A stretch of 64,000 bases of DNA from Streptomyces brasiliensis (GCF_014647875.1 NZ_BMQA01000025.1:50933-114932); one strand, 5' to 3'. Positions 17,573 through 26,479 are shown, counted from the first letter of the stretch. The notes: generated by a model from the sequence alone, not told the origin. Program-made: numbers and translations.

Positions 17573-18760
17573 TCAGTCCTTTCCTTCGAGGGGGTTGAAG
17601 AAGTCGCCGTCGCGGACGATCTTGCCGTGTTTCACCGTGCTGCCGACCGTGGCGAAGACGGGCACCCTGGGATACTGCTTGCTGTCAGGTTCAGCGGGGA
17701 TGCCGGGATAGTCCGGGGCGGTGCCCAGCACGATCGGCTCCTTGATGTCGTCGAAGGCCGCGATCACGGAGGCGCCGTCGGTGATCTTGTGGCCCTTCAG
17801 TACCTTGGCCAGCAGGTACATCCCCGTCCACGCGTTGAGCGCGAGGTCGTCGGTCTGGGCCTTCGGGTCCTCGGCCGCCATCTGGTCGAGGAACTCGCGG
17901 ACTTGGGGGATGTCCGTGGACGTGGTGGGCACGACGCGGCTGGTCATCCGGACGCCCTCGGCGAAGTCGCCGAGCGCTTTGAGGCTGGCCGGCGGGAAGT
18001 TGGAGCCCGGCCCGGTGATCAGACCCTCGTAGCCGGCCTGGCGGAAGCCCCTGACCAGCTTCAAGGCGTCCTCGGTGACGACCTGGAGGGAGACGGCGTC
18101 AGGGTCGAGCTCCAGAGAGCTCGCGACCGTGGCGGAGACGTCGGGAGCGCCCAGCTTCATCGTCACCTTGGTCATCTTGGACCCGCTGGCCGAGGCGCCC
18201 TGGATGGCCAGGTCCGCGCCGCTCTGGGAGCCCTCGTTGTCGGAGGCGATGACGACCGTCGTGCGGCCCGCCTCGGCCGCGAGCCGACCGTTGCCGATCG
18301 ACATGCCCGGGGCGCCGGCGTTGACGGGGAACGAGATCTTGCTTTGCAGCTCGGGGGCGCCGGAGCTCGCGCTTCCGGCCACCAGGGGAATCTTCGCGGC
18401 CTCGAGGATCGGCAGGAATTGGGGTGAGAACGCAGACGCGCCCCCGACCACGGCGACGAAGCCGTCCGACACCGCGCGCTGGGCGCACGAGGTTGCCTCA
18501 TTGGGGTCGAATTTGTCGTTGCAGGTCTCGAGCGCGACCTTACGGCCGTCGATACCGCCGTTCGAGTTGATCTCGGCGATCTTCGCGCGGAGCGCGGTTG
18601 CGATCTGAGGGGTCGAGAACACAGGCGACTCGAAGGAGCCGATCGACATGATCCTGATGGGGCCTTCGGCTGTGGAGCCGGAGGAGGAGCGACCGCAGGC
18701 GGCCAGCGAGCCGAGGGTGAGAGTGGAGACGGCGAGGGCGGAGAGCAGTCGTCGCTTCAT
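17573..18760 (-). CDS. ABC importer substrate-binding lipoprotein, second copy
   Basis: The 395-residue protein has a lipobox LAAC with Cys at residue 22 and the same Liv-type fold as the protein at 13225. It shares the early strand RIMSIGSFES, NGGIDGRKV and CNDKFDPNE, so the two are old duplicates. Having two receptors for one permease suggests two related ligands or two uptake conditions. It is transcribed divergently from the transporter genes at 19002-22518, with two putative operators in between, and leads a two- or three-gene unit with the SDR and the SnoaL remnant. AAGGA precedes the ATG. Confidence 0.9.
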   Translation of the reverse strand: MKRRLLSALAVSTLTLGSLAACGRSSSGSTAEGPIRIMSIGSFESPVFSTPQIATALRAKIAEINSNGGIDGRKVALETCNDKFDPNEATSCAQRAVSDGFVAVVGGASAFSPQFLPILEAAKIPLVAGSASSGAPELQSKISFPVNAGAPGMSIGNGRLAAEAGRTTVVIASDNEGSQSGADLAIQGASASGSKMTKVTMKLGAPDVSATVASSLELDPDAVSLQVVTEDALKLVRGFRQAGYEGLITGPGSNFPPASLKALGDFAEGVRMTSRVVPTTSTDIPQVREFLDQMAAEDPKAQTDDLALNAWTGMYLLAKVLKGHKITDGASVIAAFDDIKEPIVLGTAPDYPGIPAEPDSKQYPRVPVFATVGSTVKHGKIVRDGDFFNPLEGKD

Positions 18761-18799
18761 GGGGTCCTTGTCTATGGAAACAGGATCCTTGCCACAAAT

Positions 18800-18818
18800 A
18801 ACGAAACGCGGTTAGGTT
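18800..18818. promoter_or_regulatory. Putative island operator, site 4 (weak)
   Basis: AACGAAACGCGGTTAGGTT has matching AAC / GTT ends around an odd centre and lies 40 bases upstream of the minus-strand receptor start. It is a weaker match to the island motif than its neighbour at 18919. Confidence 0.4.
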
Positions 18819-18918
18819 AACTGTGCTCGGCGTTGATCGGCAAGGGGGGCGGTTCGCGTCAGAGATCGCAAGGATCCGGCCCTGTCAGGTCCTTGCGTTG
18901 AGGTTGCGGCGGACGTAA

Positions 18919-18937
18919 AACCAAACAGTGTTTACCG
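18919..18937. promoter_or_regulatory. Putative island operator, site 5
   Basis: AACCAAACAGTGTTTACCG carries the core AAACAnTGTTT exactly. It lies 65 bases upstream of the LivF start. The reverse complement of site 6 at 23662 repeats its first 15 bases exactly. Confidence 0.65.
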
Positions 18938-19001
18938 CGCTGTGTGTGCCGCCACGGGCTGTGGCAGGGCACCCGGCTCCATCACCGCTGAGGGAGATGA
19001 C

Positions 19002-19730
19002 GTGACTGCAGTCGCCCACACCGAGCCCGCCACGGCGCGAGGTGCCGCCCTGCGGGCGACGTCGCTGGTCGCCGGCTACGGCGACCTCGCCGTCGTACGG
19101 GGGCTGGACATCGAGGTCCGCGCCGGTGAGATCGTCGCGCTGCTGGGGCCCAACGGTGCCGGGAAGTCGACCACACTGCTGACTCTCGCCGGTGAGTTGC
19201 GCCCGCTCGGCGGGGAGATCAGCTGGTTCGGCTCCCCCCTCACCGGCGGGCTGCACAAGCGGGCGGCGTCCGGCCTCGGGTTCGTGCCGGAGGAGCGTTC
19301 TGTGATCATGTCCATGTCGGTGCGGGACAACCTGCTCCTGGGCAGCGGCGGCATCGAGCCGGCCGTCGAGGTGTTCCCGGAACTGGGCGCGCTGCTGGAC
19401 CGCCGGGCAGGTCTCCTTTCCGGCGGTGAGCAGCAGATGCTCACGCTCGGCCGCGCTCTCGCCCGGCGGCCGAAGGTCCTCCTCGCCGATGAACTCTCCC
19501 TGGGCCTCGGGCCGATCGTGGTGGACCGGCTCCTCGCAGCGCTGCGCGACGCCGCGACCACGCTCGACATCGGGGTTCTGCTGGTGGAGCAGCAGGCGCG
19601 CCGGGCACTGGCCGCCTCCGACCGCTGGTACCTCATGCGCCGCGGTGAGCTGGTCGCCAGTGGGGACTCCTCGGACGGCATGGACGAGATCCAGCGCTTG
19701 TACCTCGCTGGCCACGACAGCGCCGACTGA
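19002..19730 (+). CDS. livF: LivF-type ABC transporter ATPase
   Basis: The 242-residue protein has all ABC motifs: Walker A GPNGAGKST near residue 48, the Q-loop region FVPEERSV, signature LSGGEQQ and Walker B VLLADELS. Sequence and length fit LivF, the second ATPase of branched-chain-amino-acid-type importers. The GTG at 19002 is preceded by GAGGGAG; the frame is open upstream but without similarity. It lies 40 bases upstream of the fused permease gene, with which it would form the importer. Confidence 0.92.
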   Translation: MTAVAHTEPATARGAALRATSLVAGYGDLAVVRGLDIEVRAGEIVALLGPNGAGKSTTLLTLAGELRPLGGEISWFGSPLTGGLHKRAASGLGFVPEERSVIMSMSVRDNLLLGSGGIEPAVEVFPELGALLDRRAGLLSGGEQQMLTLGRALARRPKVLLADELSLGLGPIVVDRLLAALRDAATTLDIGVLLVEQQARRALAASDRWYLMRRGELVASGDSSDGMDEIQRLYLAGHDSAD

Positions 19731-19770
19731 TCCGCTCCCGTCCGGCCTCACCACTCACAGGAGAACGTCC

Positions 19771-22518
19771 ATGGACTTCCTTCGTTACCTGCTCATCGGT
19801 CTGGGCGCCGGTGCGCTGTACGCGCTGATCGCCCAGGGGCTGGTACTGGTGTACCGGGGATCCGGCATCCTCAACTTCGCCCAGGGCGGGTTCGTGATGG
19901 TGGGCGGCTACGCCTACTACCAAGCCGTCGTGGGCTTCTCACTCCCGCGCTGGCTCGGCCTGGTCTTCGCCGTTGTGGTGGGCTCGATCCTCGGCACACT
20001 GGTCCAACTGCTGGTCCTGAAGCCCATGAAGGAGGCTTCGGCCCTGCTGAAGGTCATCTCGACGCTCGCCGTGCTCATGGTGCTGACGTCGGGTGCCGTG
20101 CTCCTCTACGGCAGCGACCTGAAGGCCGCGCCGTCGCTGTTGCCGACCGGCAGTATCCAGGTGGCGCCGCATGCGTACGTCGGCGCCGACCGGTTGATCC
20201 TCTTCCTCCTCGGGGCGGTGTCCACCGCCGCGCTGTGGTTCGTCTACCGCCGTACGACGTTCGGCCGGGCGACAGGCGCGGTCGCCGAGAACGTCCGTGT
20301 CGCCGCGAGCCTCGGCCACTCCCCGGAGCGCATCGCCATTGTCAACTGGGCGCTGGGCGCCGCTCTCAGCGCGCTCGCCGGCGCCCTCATTGCGCCGATC
20401 ACCTACCTGCAACCGCAGGTCCTCGCCATGCTGGTGATCCCCGCTCTCGCCGTCGGTCTCATCGCCAACTTCAACTCGTTCCCGATCGTGTTCGCCGGAG
20501 CCATCGGGCTCGGCGTCGTCGAGTCCCTCATGGCCCGCTATGTCAGCGCGCCCGGATGGTCGGCCAGTGTGCCCTTCATCATCGTGGTGATCGTGATGGT
20601 GCTGCGCGGCCGCGGCATCCCGCTGCGCAGCCACGTGCTGGACCGCATGGCTGACATCGGCTCCGGCAAGGTGCGGATCATCCCGACGGTGGTCGTCTGC
20701 GCGGTCATGGCGTGGTTGCTCAGCTCGGTGCTCAACCTCGCCTGGACGAACGCGTTCACGGTCACCATCGGCTTCGCGATCCTCTGTGTGTCCATCGTGC
20801 TCGTCACGGGATACGCCGGGCAGCTCTCGCTCGCGCAGTACGTCCTGGCCGGCTTCGGTGCCCTGATCGCTGCCCGGCTGGTGGCCGATCTCAAATGGCC
20901 GTTCCTGCCGGCCCTTCTCGGTGCCGTGGCGGTCACCGCACTGCTCGGCGTGCTGGTGGCGCTGCCGGCGCTCCGCACGCGCGGCATCAACCTGGCCATC
21001 GTCACCCTCGGCCTCGCCGTGGTCATCTACAACATCGTCCTCAACAACACCGACTACAGCGGCGGGACGAGCGGCATCGTCGTCCCGCCCATAGAGATCT
21101 TCGGGCAGAACGTCAGCGGCCTGCTGTCACCCGACCGCTACGCGATCATGGCGTTCATCCTGCTGGTGATCGTGGCGGTCGGCGTGCTCAACGTCCGCCG
21201 CGGCGCAGTCGGCCGCCGGCTGCTCGCCGTACGAAGCAACGAGCGTGCGGCCGCCTCGCTGGGCGTCAGTGTCTTCGGGGCCAAGCTGTTCGCGTTCGGT
21301 GCGGCGGCCGGCATCGCAGCCGTCGCCGGTGTGGTTCTCACCTTCCGCAGCTTCAGTGTGGTGACGGTCAACTTCGACACCTTCAACTCCATCGTGGTCG
21401 TCGCCATGACGGTGGTCGGCGGCGTCGGGTACGTCGGCGGCGGCGTCATGGGCGGCACTCTCATGCCGTCGGGCGTCAGCTCGGAGCTCTTCTCCGGCAT
21501 CCACTCGATCGAATCCTGGCTCCCGTTGATCAGCGGCTTGATCCTCCTGGTCATCCTGGTCCAGAACCCGTCCGGTCTCTGGCAGATGAACGTCGACATG
21601 GTCAAGGGGATCGCGCACAAGCTACGCCGGCACAAGGCCGAGCCGCCGGCCGACGCCCAGGACGTCAGGGCTGCCGAAGTCGTCAAGGCCGAGCCGGTGA
21701 CGGCCAAGCGGCTCACCGTTTCCGGACTGCGGGTGCGCTTCGGCAATGTGGTCGCCGTGTCCGACGCGACGTTCGTCGTCGCGCCCGGCACCGTGCACGG
21801 CCTGATCGGCCCCAACGGTGCCGGGAAGACCACGGTGATCGACGCCGTCACGGGCTTCGTACGATGTGACACCGGCACGGTGAACCTGGACGGCGCCGAC
21901 CTGACGAGGATGTCGCCGCAGAAACGGCTGAAGTCCGGTCTCGGCCGGTCGTTCCAGTCGCTGGAGCTCTTCGAGGACCTCACCCTGCGCGAAAACCTCG
22001 CCATCGCCAGCGAGAGCTGGAGCCCCCTCAGGTACGGCTCCGACTTCGTGCGGCCCGGCAGAATCCAGCTCGACGGCGCGGCACTCGCGGCGGCCCGTGA
22101 GTTCGACCTGCTGGGCGAGCTCGACCTCAAGCCCGGTCAACTCTCCATGGGCCACCGTCGGCTCGCGGCGATCGCCCGGGCAGTGGCCAGCACCCCCTCG
22201 GTGCTCTGCCTCGACGAGCCCGCCGCCGGTCTGAGCGACCCGGAGGCCCAGCACCTCGCCGTCCTGCTGCGCAAACTCGCCAAGGACTGGGGCATGGGCA
22301 TCCTGCTGGTCGAGCACAACATCGACATGGTGCTCGCCGCCTGCGACGAGGTGACCGTGCTGACCGCCGGGGCGGTGCTCGTCAGCGGCTCGCCGCAGGA
22401 GGTGCGCCACGACCCGCGTGTGCTCAGCGCCTACCTGGGGGGCGGAGCCGAGGAACCGGCGGACGCGGCGGCCCCGGCCGATCCGCGCGACAGCAGCCTC
22501 CTCGAGGAGCTGAGCTGA
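19771..22518 (+). CDS. LivH-LivM-LivG fusion: two permeases and an ATPase of an ABC importer
   Basis: The 915-residue polypeptide joins three normally separate proteins. LivH (about residues 1-290) opens with GLGAGALYALIAQGL and many membrane helices. LivM (about 295-615) contains TGYAGQLSLAQ. The LivG ATPase (about 645-890) has Walker A GPNGAGKTT near residue 682, a degenerate signature LSMGHRR and Walker B LCLDEPAAGL. With LivF from the upstream gene and the lipoprotein receptors at 13225 and 17573 it makes a complete importer. LivM-LivG fusions are known in actinobacteria; having all three in one chain fixes the subunit ratio. The stop overlaps the next start by one base. Confidence 0.92.
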   Translation: MDFLRYLLIGLGAGALYALIAQGLVLVYRGSGILNFAQGGFVMVGGYAYYQAVVGFSLPRWLGLVFAVVVGSILGTLVQLLVLKPMKEASALLKVISTLAVLMVLTSGAVLLYGSDLKAAPSLLPTGSIQVAPHAYVGADRLILFLLGAVSTAALWFVYRRTTFGRATGAVAENVRVAASLGHSPERIAIVNWALGAALSALAGALIAPITYLQPQVLAMLVIPALAVGLIANFNSFPIVFAGAIGLGVVESLMARYVSAPGWSASVPFIIVVIVMVLRGRGIPLRSHVLDRMADIGSGKVRIIPTVVVCAVMAWLLSSVLNLAWTNAFTVTIGFAILCVSIVLVTGYAGQLSLAQYVLAGFGALIAARLVADLKWPFLPALLGAVAVTALLGVLVALPALRTRGINLAIVTLGLAVVIYNIVLNNTDYSGGTSGIVVPPIEIFGQNVSGLLSPDRYAIMAFILLVIVAVGVLNVRRGAVGRRLLAVRSNERAAASLGVSVFGAKLFAFGAAAGIAAVAGVVLTFRSFSVVTVNFDTFNSIVVVAMTVVGGVGYVGGGVMGGTLMPSGVSSELFSGIHSIESWLPLISGLILLVILVQNPSGLWQMNVDMVKGIAHKLRRHKAEPPADAQDVRAAEVVKAEPVTAKRLTVSGLRVRFGNVVAVSDATFVVAPGTVHGLIGPNGAGKTTVIDAVTGFVRCDTGTVNLDGADLTRMSPQKRLKSGLGRSFQSLELFEDLTLRENLAIASESWSPLRYGSDFVRPGRIQLDGAALAAAREFDLLGELDLKPGQLSMGHRRLAAIARAVASTPSVLCLDEPAAGLSDPEAQHLAVLLRKLAKDWGMGILLVEHNIDMVLAACDEVTVLTAGAVLVSGSPQEVRHDPRVLSAYLGGGAEEPADAAAPADPRDSSLLEELS

Positions 22519-23078
22519 TGTCGGCGGCCGGAAACACCACGCGCACGATCGTTCCCGACCGGCTGGCCCATGTCGTGCTCCGCACACGGCAGTTCAGGCC
22601 GATGCTCGAGTGGTGGGCCAACCTGCTGCAGGCCGAGGTGGTGTTCGAGAACGGGTTCATCGGCTTCCTGACCTTCGACGACGAGCACCACCGGGTCGCG
22701 ATCGTCCAACCGGCCGACCTCGACGACCCGGCCGGGTACCCGGCCGGCCTGGATCACATCGCGTTCACCTACGCGAGCCTGGGCGACTTGGTGGCGACGT
22801 ACGAGCGGCTCAAGGGGCAGGGCATCGACGCAACCTGGGTCGTCAACCACGGTCCGACACTGTCGCTCTACTACCGCGATCCGGACGGGAACCGGGCCGA
22901 ACTGCAGATCGACCGGTTTCGCACCAACGAGGAGGCGACCGCGTTCCTGCGCTCGTCGGCCTTCTCCCGGCACCCGATCGGTCACCGTGTGGACTTCGAC
23001 GACCTGGCCCGCCGCTTCCACGAGGGCGAGGACGAGGCCACGCTCACGGCGTACAAGTACGACCACGAGAACGCCTGA
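22518..23078 (+). CDS. VOC-family protein (extradiol-dioxygenase/glyoxalase fold)
   Basis: The 186-residue protein has the vicinal-oxygen-chelate layout with possible metal ligands: His in RLAHVVL near residue 17, His in GLDHIAF near residue 77 and Glu in DPDGNRAELQ near residue 124. The fold serves extradiol dioxygenases, epimerases and glyoxalases. The single short domain resembles the smaller dioxygenase-like members, so ring cleavage or epimerisation of an acyl-CoA are both possible. It is coupled to the importer fusion by a TGATG overlap. Confidence 0.8.
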   Translation: MSAAGNTTRTIVPDRLAHVVLRTRQFRPMLEWWANLLQAEVVFENGFIGFLTFDDEHHRVAIVQPADLDDPAGYPAGLDHIAFTYASLGDLVATYERLKGQGIDATWVVNHGPTLSLYYRDPDGNRAELQIDRFRTNEEATAFLRSSAFSRHPIGHRVDFDDLARRFHEGEDEATLTAYKYDHENA

Positions 23079-23172
23079 GCCGTGCCCGCCCGCGGCGCTC
23101 GGGGCATGGCGGCGGCCCGTGTGCCCGCCGACGCCATCCGCCCGGGCGTCGGCCTGACGAGTAGGGGAACAG

Positions 23173-23634
23173 GTGAACACCGATCCGCTGGCCGTGGTGC
23201 GCGACTTCTTCGCGCACTTCGGACCGACGCACGACGACATGGTGGCGACTGCCCGACGGCTCTGCCACGACGACCTGTGGTGGGCCTCGGGCGGCTTCGA
23301 TCCGCCCCGGGTGACCAGCCTGGACCAGCTGGTGACGGATCTGGAGAACGCGAGGGCGCGCAAGGGAGTGGCGGGCTTCCGGTTCGAACTGGTGCATGCC
23401 GCCGCCGACGGCCCCTACGTGCTCACCGAGCGCTTCGACGACTCCGTCGACGACCACGGCAGGCTGCTGCACTCGTTCAAGGTGATGGGCACGCTCAAGG
23501 TCGAGCACGGTCGCATCCGCTGGGCGCGGGACTACTTCTACGACACCCGCGAGTTCGCCGAGCAGTACCTGCCCGAGGACTTCGCGGCCGACCGGTCGCC
23601 GATCCTCGACGACCTCATGCGGGCCGGAGACTAG
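23173..23634 (+). CDS. SnoaL/limonene-epoxide-hydrolase-like NTF2-fold protein
   Basis: The 153-residue protein has an N-terminal helix (LAVVRDFFAHF), then DDLWWASGG, a strand VTSLDQLVTDL and a closing strand GRIRWARDYFYD, the layout of the NTF2-like cone used by SnoaL cyclases, ketosteroid isomerases and limonene-1,2-epoxide hydrolase. The reaction is not predictable. The GTG start follows GGGGAACAG. It probably ends the importer operon, before the operator at 23662. Confidence 0.72.
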   Translation: MNTDPLAVVRDFFAHFGPTHDDMVATARRLCHDDLWWASGGFDPPRVTSLDQLVTDLENARARKGVAGFRFELVHAAADGPYVLTERFDDSVDDHGRLLHSFKVMGTLKVEHGRIRWARDYFYDTREFAEQYLPEDFAADRSPILDDLMRAGD

Positions 23635-23661
23635 TCGGCCTTCCTGCGTGCCCCACGACCT

Positions 23662-23680
23662 GATAAAACACTGTTTGGTT
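23662..23680. promoter_or_regulatory. Putative island operator, site 6
   Basis: GATAAAACACTGTTTGGTT is, on the other strand, AACCAAACAGTGTTTTATC, sharing its first 15 bases with site 5. It lies 30 bases upstream of the SDR gene at 23711 and would control the SDR-epimerase-crotonase unit. Confidence 0.65.
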
Positions 23681-23710
23681 TTGACGTCGAGGTGAACGGA
23701 GAACACGACG

Positions 23711-24523
23711 ATGGGTTCCCTTCAGGGACGGGTCGCGCTGGTCACCGGCGCCGGCTCCGGAATGGGACAGGCGTCCGCGCACGCCCTCGCCGCGGCCGGT
23801 GCCAAGGTCATGGTGACCGATGTGAACGGCGACACCGCGACCGCCACGGCGAAGTCGATCACCGAGGCGGGCGGCACAGCCGTCGCGGCGGTCCTCGACA
23901 TCGCCGAGGAGGCGGCCTGGAGGGAGGCCGTGCAGACGACGCGCCGCGAGTTCGGCGCCCCCGTGACGGTGCTGCACAACAACGCCGCGCTCACCGGCGG
24001 ACCGGTCATGGACCGCGACCGCGATCCGCTCAACCTCGACCTGGACGCCTGGAACACCAGCCTGTCGATCACGCTCACCGGTGCCGCATTGGGCTGCAAG
24101 CACGTGCTGCCGGGGATGCTCGAAGCCGGGACCGGCAGCATCATCAACATGTCCTCCACCCGCGGTGTCACCGGCGCCACGTGGCGGATGAGCTACAACA
24201 CCGCCAAAGCCGGCATCATCGGGCTGACCCGCACGGTGGCGGTGCACTACAGCGCGCAGGGCGTCCGCTGCAACGCGATCGTGCCTGGTGTCTTCGACAC
24301 ACCCGCACTCCGCAGCGGCCTCCCGCAGGAGCGGCTGCGCGAGGTCGAGCGCTCCCACCTGCTGAACAGGCTCGGCCGGCCCGAGGAGATGGCCAACGTC
24401 GTGGTGTTCCTCGCATCCGACCTTTCGGCCTTCATCACCGGCGCGGTGATCCCCGTCGACGGCGGGCAGAGCGCCTTCAGCGAAGGACTGGCCCCCGCGG
24501 CCAGCCGTGGAATCGAGGACTGA
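23711..24523 (+). CDS. Short-chain dehydrogenase/reductase
   Basis: The 270-residue classical SDR has TGAGSGMG near residue 12, HNNAAL for the NNAG motif, the catalytic YNTAK, and VIPVDGGQ near the end. An Asp after the second strand (VTDVN) favours NAD. It starts the operon with the epimerase-like gene 2 bases after its stop and the EchA20-like gene beyond. It would oxidise a hydroxyacyl-CoA or ring hydroxyl. Confidence 0.88.
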   Translation: MGSLQGRVALVTGAGSGMGQASAHALAAAGAKVMVTDVNGDTATATAKSITEAGGTAVAAVLDIAEEAAWREAVQTTRREFGAPVTVLHNNAALTGGPVMDRDRDPLNLDLDAWNTSLSITLTGAALGCKHVLPGMLEAGTGSIINMSSTRGVTGATWRMSYNTAKAGIIGLTRTVAVHYSAQGVRCNAIVPGVFDTPALRSGLPQERLREVERSHLLNRLGRPEEMANVVVFLASDLSAFITGAVIPVDGGQSAFSEGLAPAASRGIED

Positions 24524-24525
24524 GC

Positions 24526-25644
24526 ATGAGCAAGAAGACCCTGGTCATCGGCGGAACTGGCCCGACCGGCCCGCACATTCTGCAGGGGCTTCTCGACCGC
24601 GGCCACGACGTCAGTATGCTGCACCGCGGCGCCCACGAGCCGCCGGCTCTTCCCGACGTCAAGCACATCCACGCCGACCCGCACTTCGCCGAGACCCTCG
24701 AGGAGGTGGTCGGGGACCAGGAGTGGGACCTCGTGGTCGCGACGTACGGCCGGATGAGGGTGACCGGGGAGTTCTTCGCCGGCCGGACCGCCCAGCTGAT
24801 CTGCGTGGGCGGTGTGCCGGTCTACCGCGGGTTCATCGAGCCGCAGGGCTCCAAGCCGTGGGGCATGAAGATCAACGCCCGCGAGGACAGCCCGCTGGCC
24901 GACACCGTCGCGGTGCCCGCGAAGTTCGCGATGCAGATCCTCAGCGCCGAGCGCTCGGTGATGGAGCGTGCCGCGCACGGTGCCTACATGGCGTCCTACG
25001 TCCGCTACCCCCAGATCTACGGCCCACGCAACATCGTGCCGTGGGAGTGGGCGGTGGTGAAGCGGATCCAGGACGGCCGACGGTACATGATCCTGCCCGA
25101 CGACGGCCTCTGGGTGATCTTCCGCTGTGCCGCCCGCAACGCGGCGGCGGGGATCATGGCGATCGTCGACCATCCCGACGCCGCCAACGGTGAGTCCTAC
25201 AACGTCGCCGACGATGACCAGTTCACCCTGCGGCAGTGGGCCGAGGTCGTGGCGGACATCTGCGGAACACCGCTTGAATTCATCGGCATCCCCTCGCTCA
25301 TCGCGCCCTCGGCAGTCAACGAGTTCCTCGCGCCGGCCTCGCGGCCGCACATGATGGTGGACGCGTCCAAGATCCGCACCCAGCTCGGCCACCGGGACGT
25401 GGTCACGGCGTACGAGGCGCTCGCCGAGACCGTCGAGTGGCTGCGGGCCAACCCGCCCACCCCCGAGGCCTATCCGATGTACACCGGCAAGTTCGACTAC
25501 GAGCTCGAGGACCGACAGGTCGCGGCCTACGCGAAGGCGGTCGAGCTGTGCCAGGCCGAGGCCCCCGACGTGGCCCCGCCGCTGGCTCACCCCATGCCGC
25601 ATCCGAAGGTCCCGTCGCTGACTAGCGACGAGCGCGGCCGCTGA
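24526..25644 (+). CDS. NAD-dependent epimerase/reductase-like protein, second copy
   Basis: The 372-residue extended SDR opens with TLVIGGTGPTGPH and is a paralog of the protein at 5810-6931, sharing GGVPVYRGF, NIVPWEWAV and the C-terminal PHPKVPSL pattern. The two copies head different transcription units of the same island. The reaction is not known. Conservation along the full length suggests the same chemistry on two intermediates or stereoisomers. The ATG begins 2 bases after the SDR stop. Confidence 0.8.
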   Translation: MSKKTLVIGGTGPTGPHILQGLLDRGHDVSMLHRGAHEPPALPDVKHIHADPHFAETLEEVVGDQEWDLVVATYGRMRVTGEFFAGRTAQLICVGGVPVYRGFIEPQGSKPWGMKINAREDSPLADTVAVPAKFAMQILSAERSVMERAAHGAYMASYVRYPQIYGPRNIVPWEWAVVKRIQDGRRYMILPDDGLWVIFRCAARNAAAGIMAIVDHPDAANGESYNVADDDQFTLRQWAEVVADICGTPLEFIGIPSLIAPSAVNEFLAPASRPHMMVDASKIRTQLGHRDVVTAYEALAETVEWLRANPPTPEAYPMYTGKFDYELEDRQVAAYAKAVELCQAEAPDVAPPLAHPMPHPKVPSLTSDERGR

Positions 25645-25659
25645 CCGGAGGAGGAGACA

Positions 25660-26436
25660 GTGCCGATCCACCAGAAGCTGTCCGCCGACGGGGTCCTCGA
25701 GCTGGTCATCGACGCCCCGCCGGTCAACGCCCTCGGGATCGAGGACCTCGCCAAGCTGGCAGCCGTCGTGGAGAGCGTCGACGACCGCCCGGACGTGCGC
25801 GTGGTGATCCTGCGCGGCGAGGGCCGGGGTTTCATCGGTGGCGGTGATGTCAAGGAGGTCCAGCGGCTGCCGGGGTTCGAGGGCATCCTCGGCCAGGTCA
25901 CCGGCTCCACCGCCCTGACCGTGGGTCTGCACGACTGCGCCGTCCCCGTGATCGCCGCCGTCCACCGCTACTGCATCGGTCTGGGCGTGCTGGTCGCGGG
26001 CGCCAGCGACATCGTGGTCGCGGACGAGGCGTGCACGTTCGTGCTGGCCGAGGTCGACAACGGCGCCACCGGCGGCGCGGTGCAGGCGATGGGACTGATG
26101 CCGGACAAGAGACTGCGCCAGGCGATGCTCACGTGTGAGCCGGTGCTGGGGCGGGAGCTGGCGTCGTACGGCACCGTGGTCGCGGTGCCCGACGAGGGGT
26201 CGGTACCGAAGGAGGCCCGGCGGCTGGCCGGAGTGATCGCGGCCAAGAGGCCGTCGGTGGTCCGGGCGGCCAAGAAGGCGATCAACGGCAGCGCCCGGCG
26301 GGACATCGGGCCGCTCTACCGCCAGGAGACCGCGCTGACCCTCGAACTCAACATGCGCGGTGACGCAACGGAGGCCCGCGAGACCTTCGTGTCCGGTGAG
26401 CGCAGGGGCTACCTGTCCCGGGACACGTCCTCGTAG
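25660..26436 (+). CDS. EchA20-like crotonase-fold hydrolase
   Basis: The 258-residue crotonase-fold protein follows the outline of mycobacterial EchA20 (Rv3550), which opens the last ring of steroid hydrindane intermediates. The start has PPVNALGIEDL, then GRGFIGGGDVKEVQ, CAVPVIAAVHRYCIG, and a C-terminal TLELNMRGDATEAR region. Of the two hydratase glutamates only the second remains (LAEVDNG); the first position, in the stretch GLGVLVAG, is not Glu, as in EchA20. The GTG start follows GGAGGAGGAG. It may therefore hydrolyse a cyclic beta-diketone or vinylogous thioester instead of hydrating an alkene. The similarity is by eye and the substrate is inference. Confidence 0.78.
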   Translation: MPIHQKLSADGVLELVIDAPPVNALGIEDLAKLAAVVESVDDRPDVRVVILRGEGRGFIGGGDVKEVQRLPGFEGILGQVTGSTALTVGLHDCAVPVIAAVHRYCIGLGVLVAGASDIVVADEACTFVLAEVDNGATGGAVQAMGLMPDKRLRQAMLTCEPVLGRELASYGTVVAVPDEGSVPKEARRLAGVIAAKRPSVVRAAKKAINGSARRDIGPLYRQETALTLELNMRGDATEARETFVSGERRGYLSRDTSS

Positions 26437-26460
26437 CCGCTGCCGGACTGCACACCATTG

Positions 26461-26479
26461 ATCCAAACACTGTATGGTT
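26461..26479. promoter_or_regulatory. Putative island operator, site 7
   Basis: ATCCAAACACTGTATGGTT is close to a perfect odd palindrome, CCAAACA-C-TGTATGG, with one mismatch. It lies 24 bases after the EchA20-like gene and 55 bases upstream of the hydrolase gene at 26535. Confidence 0.65.
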
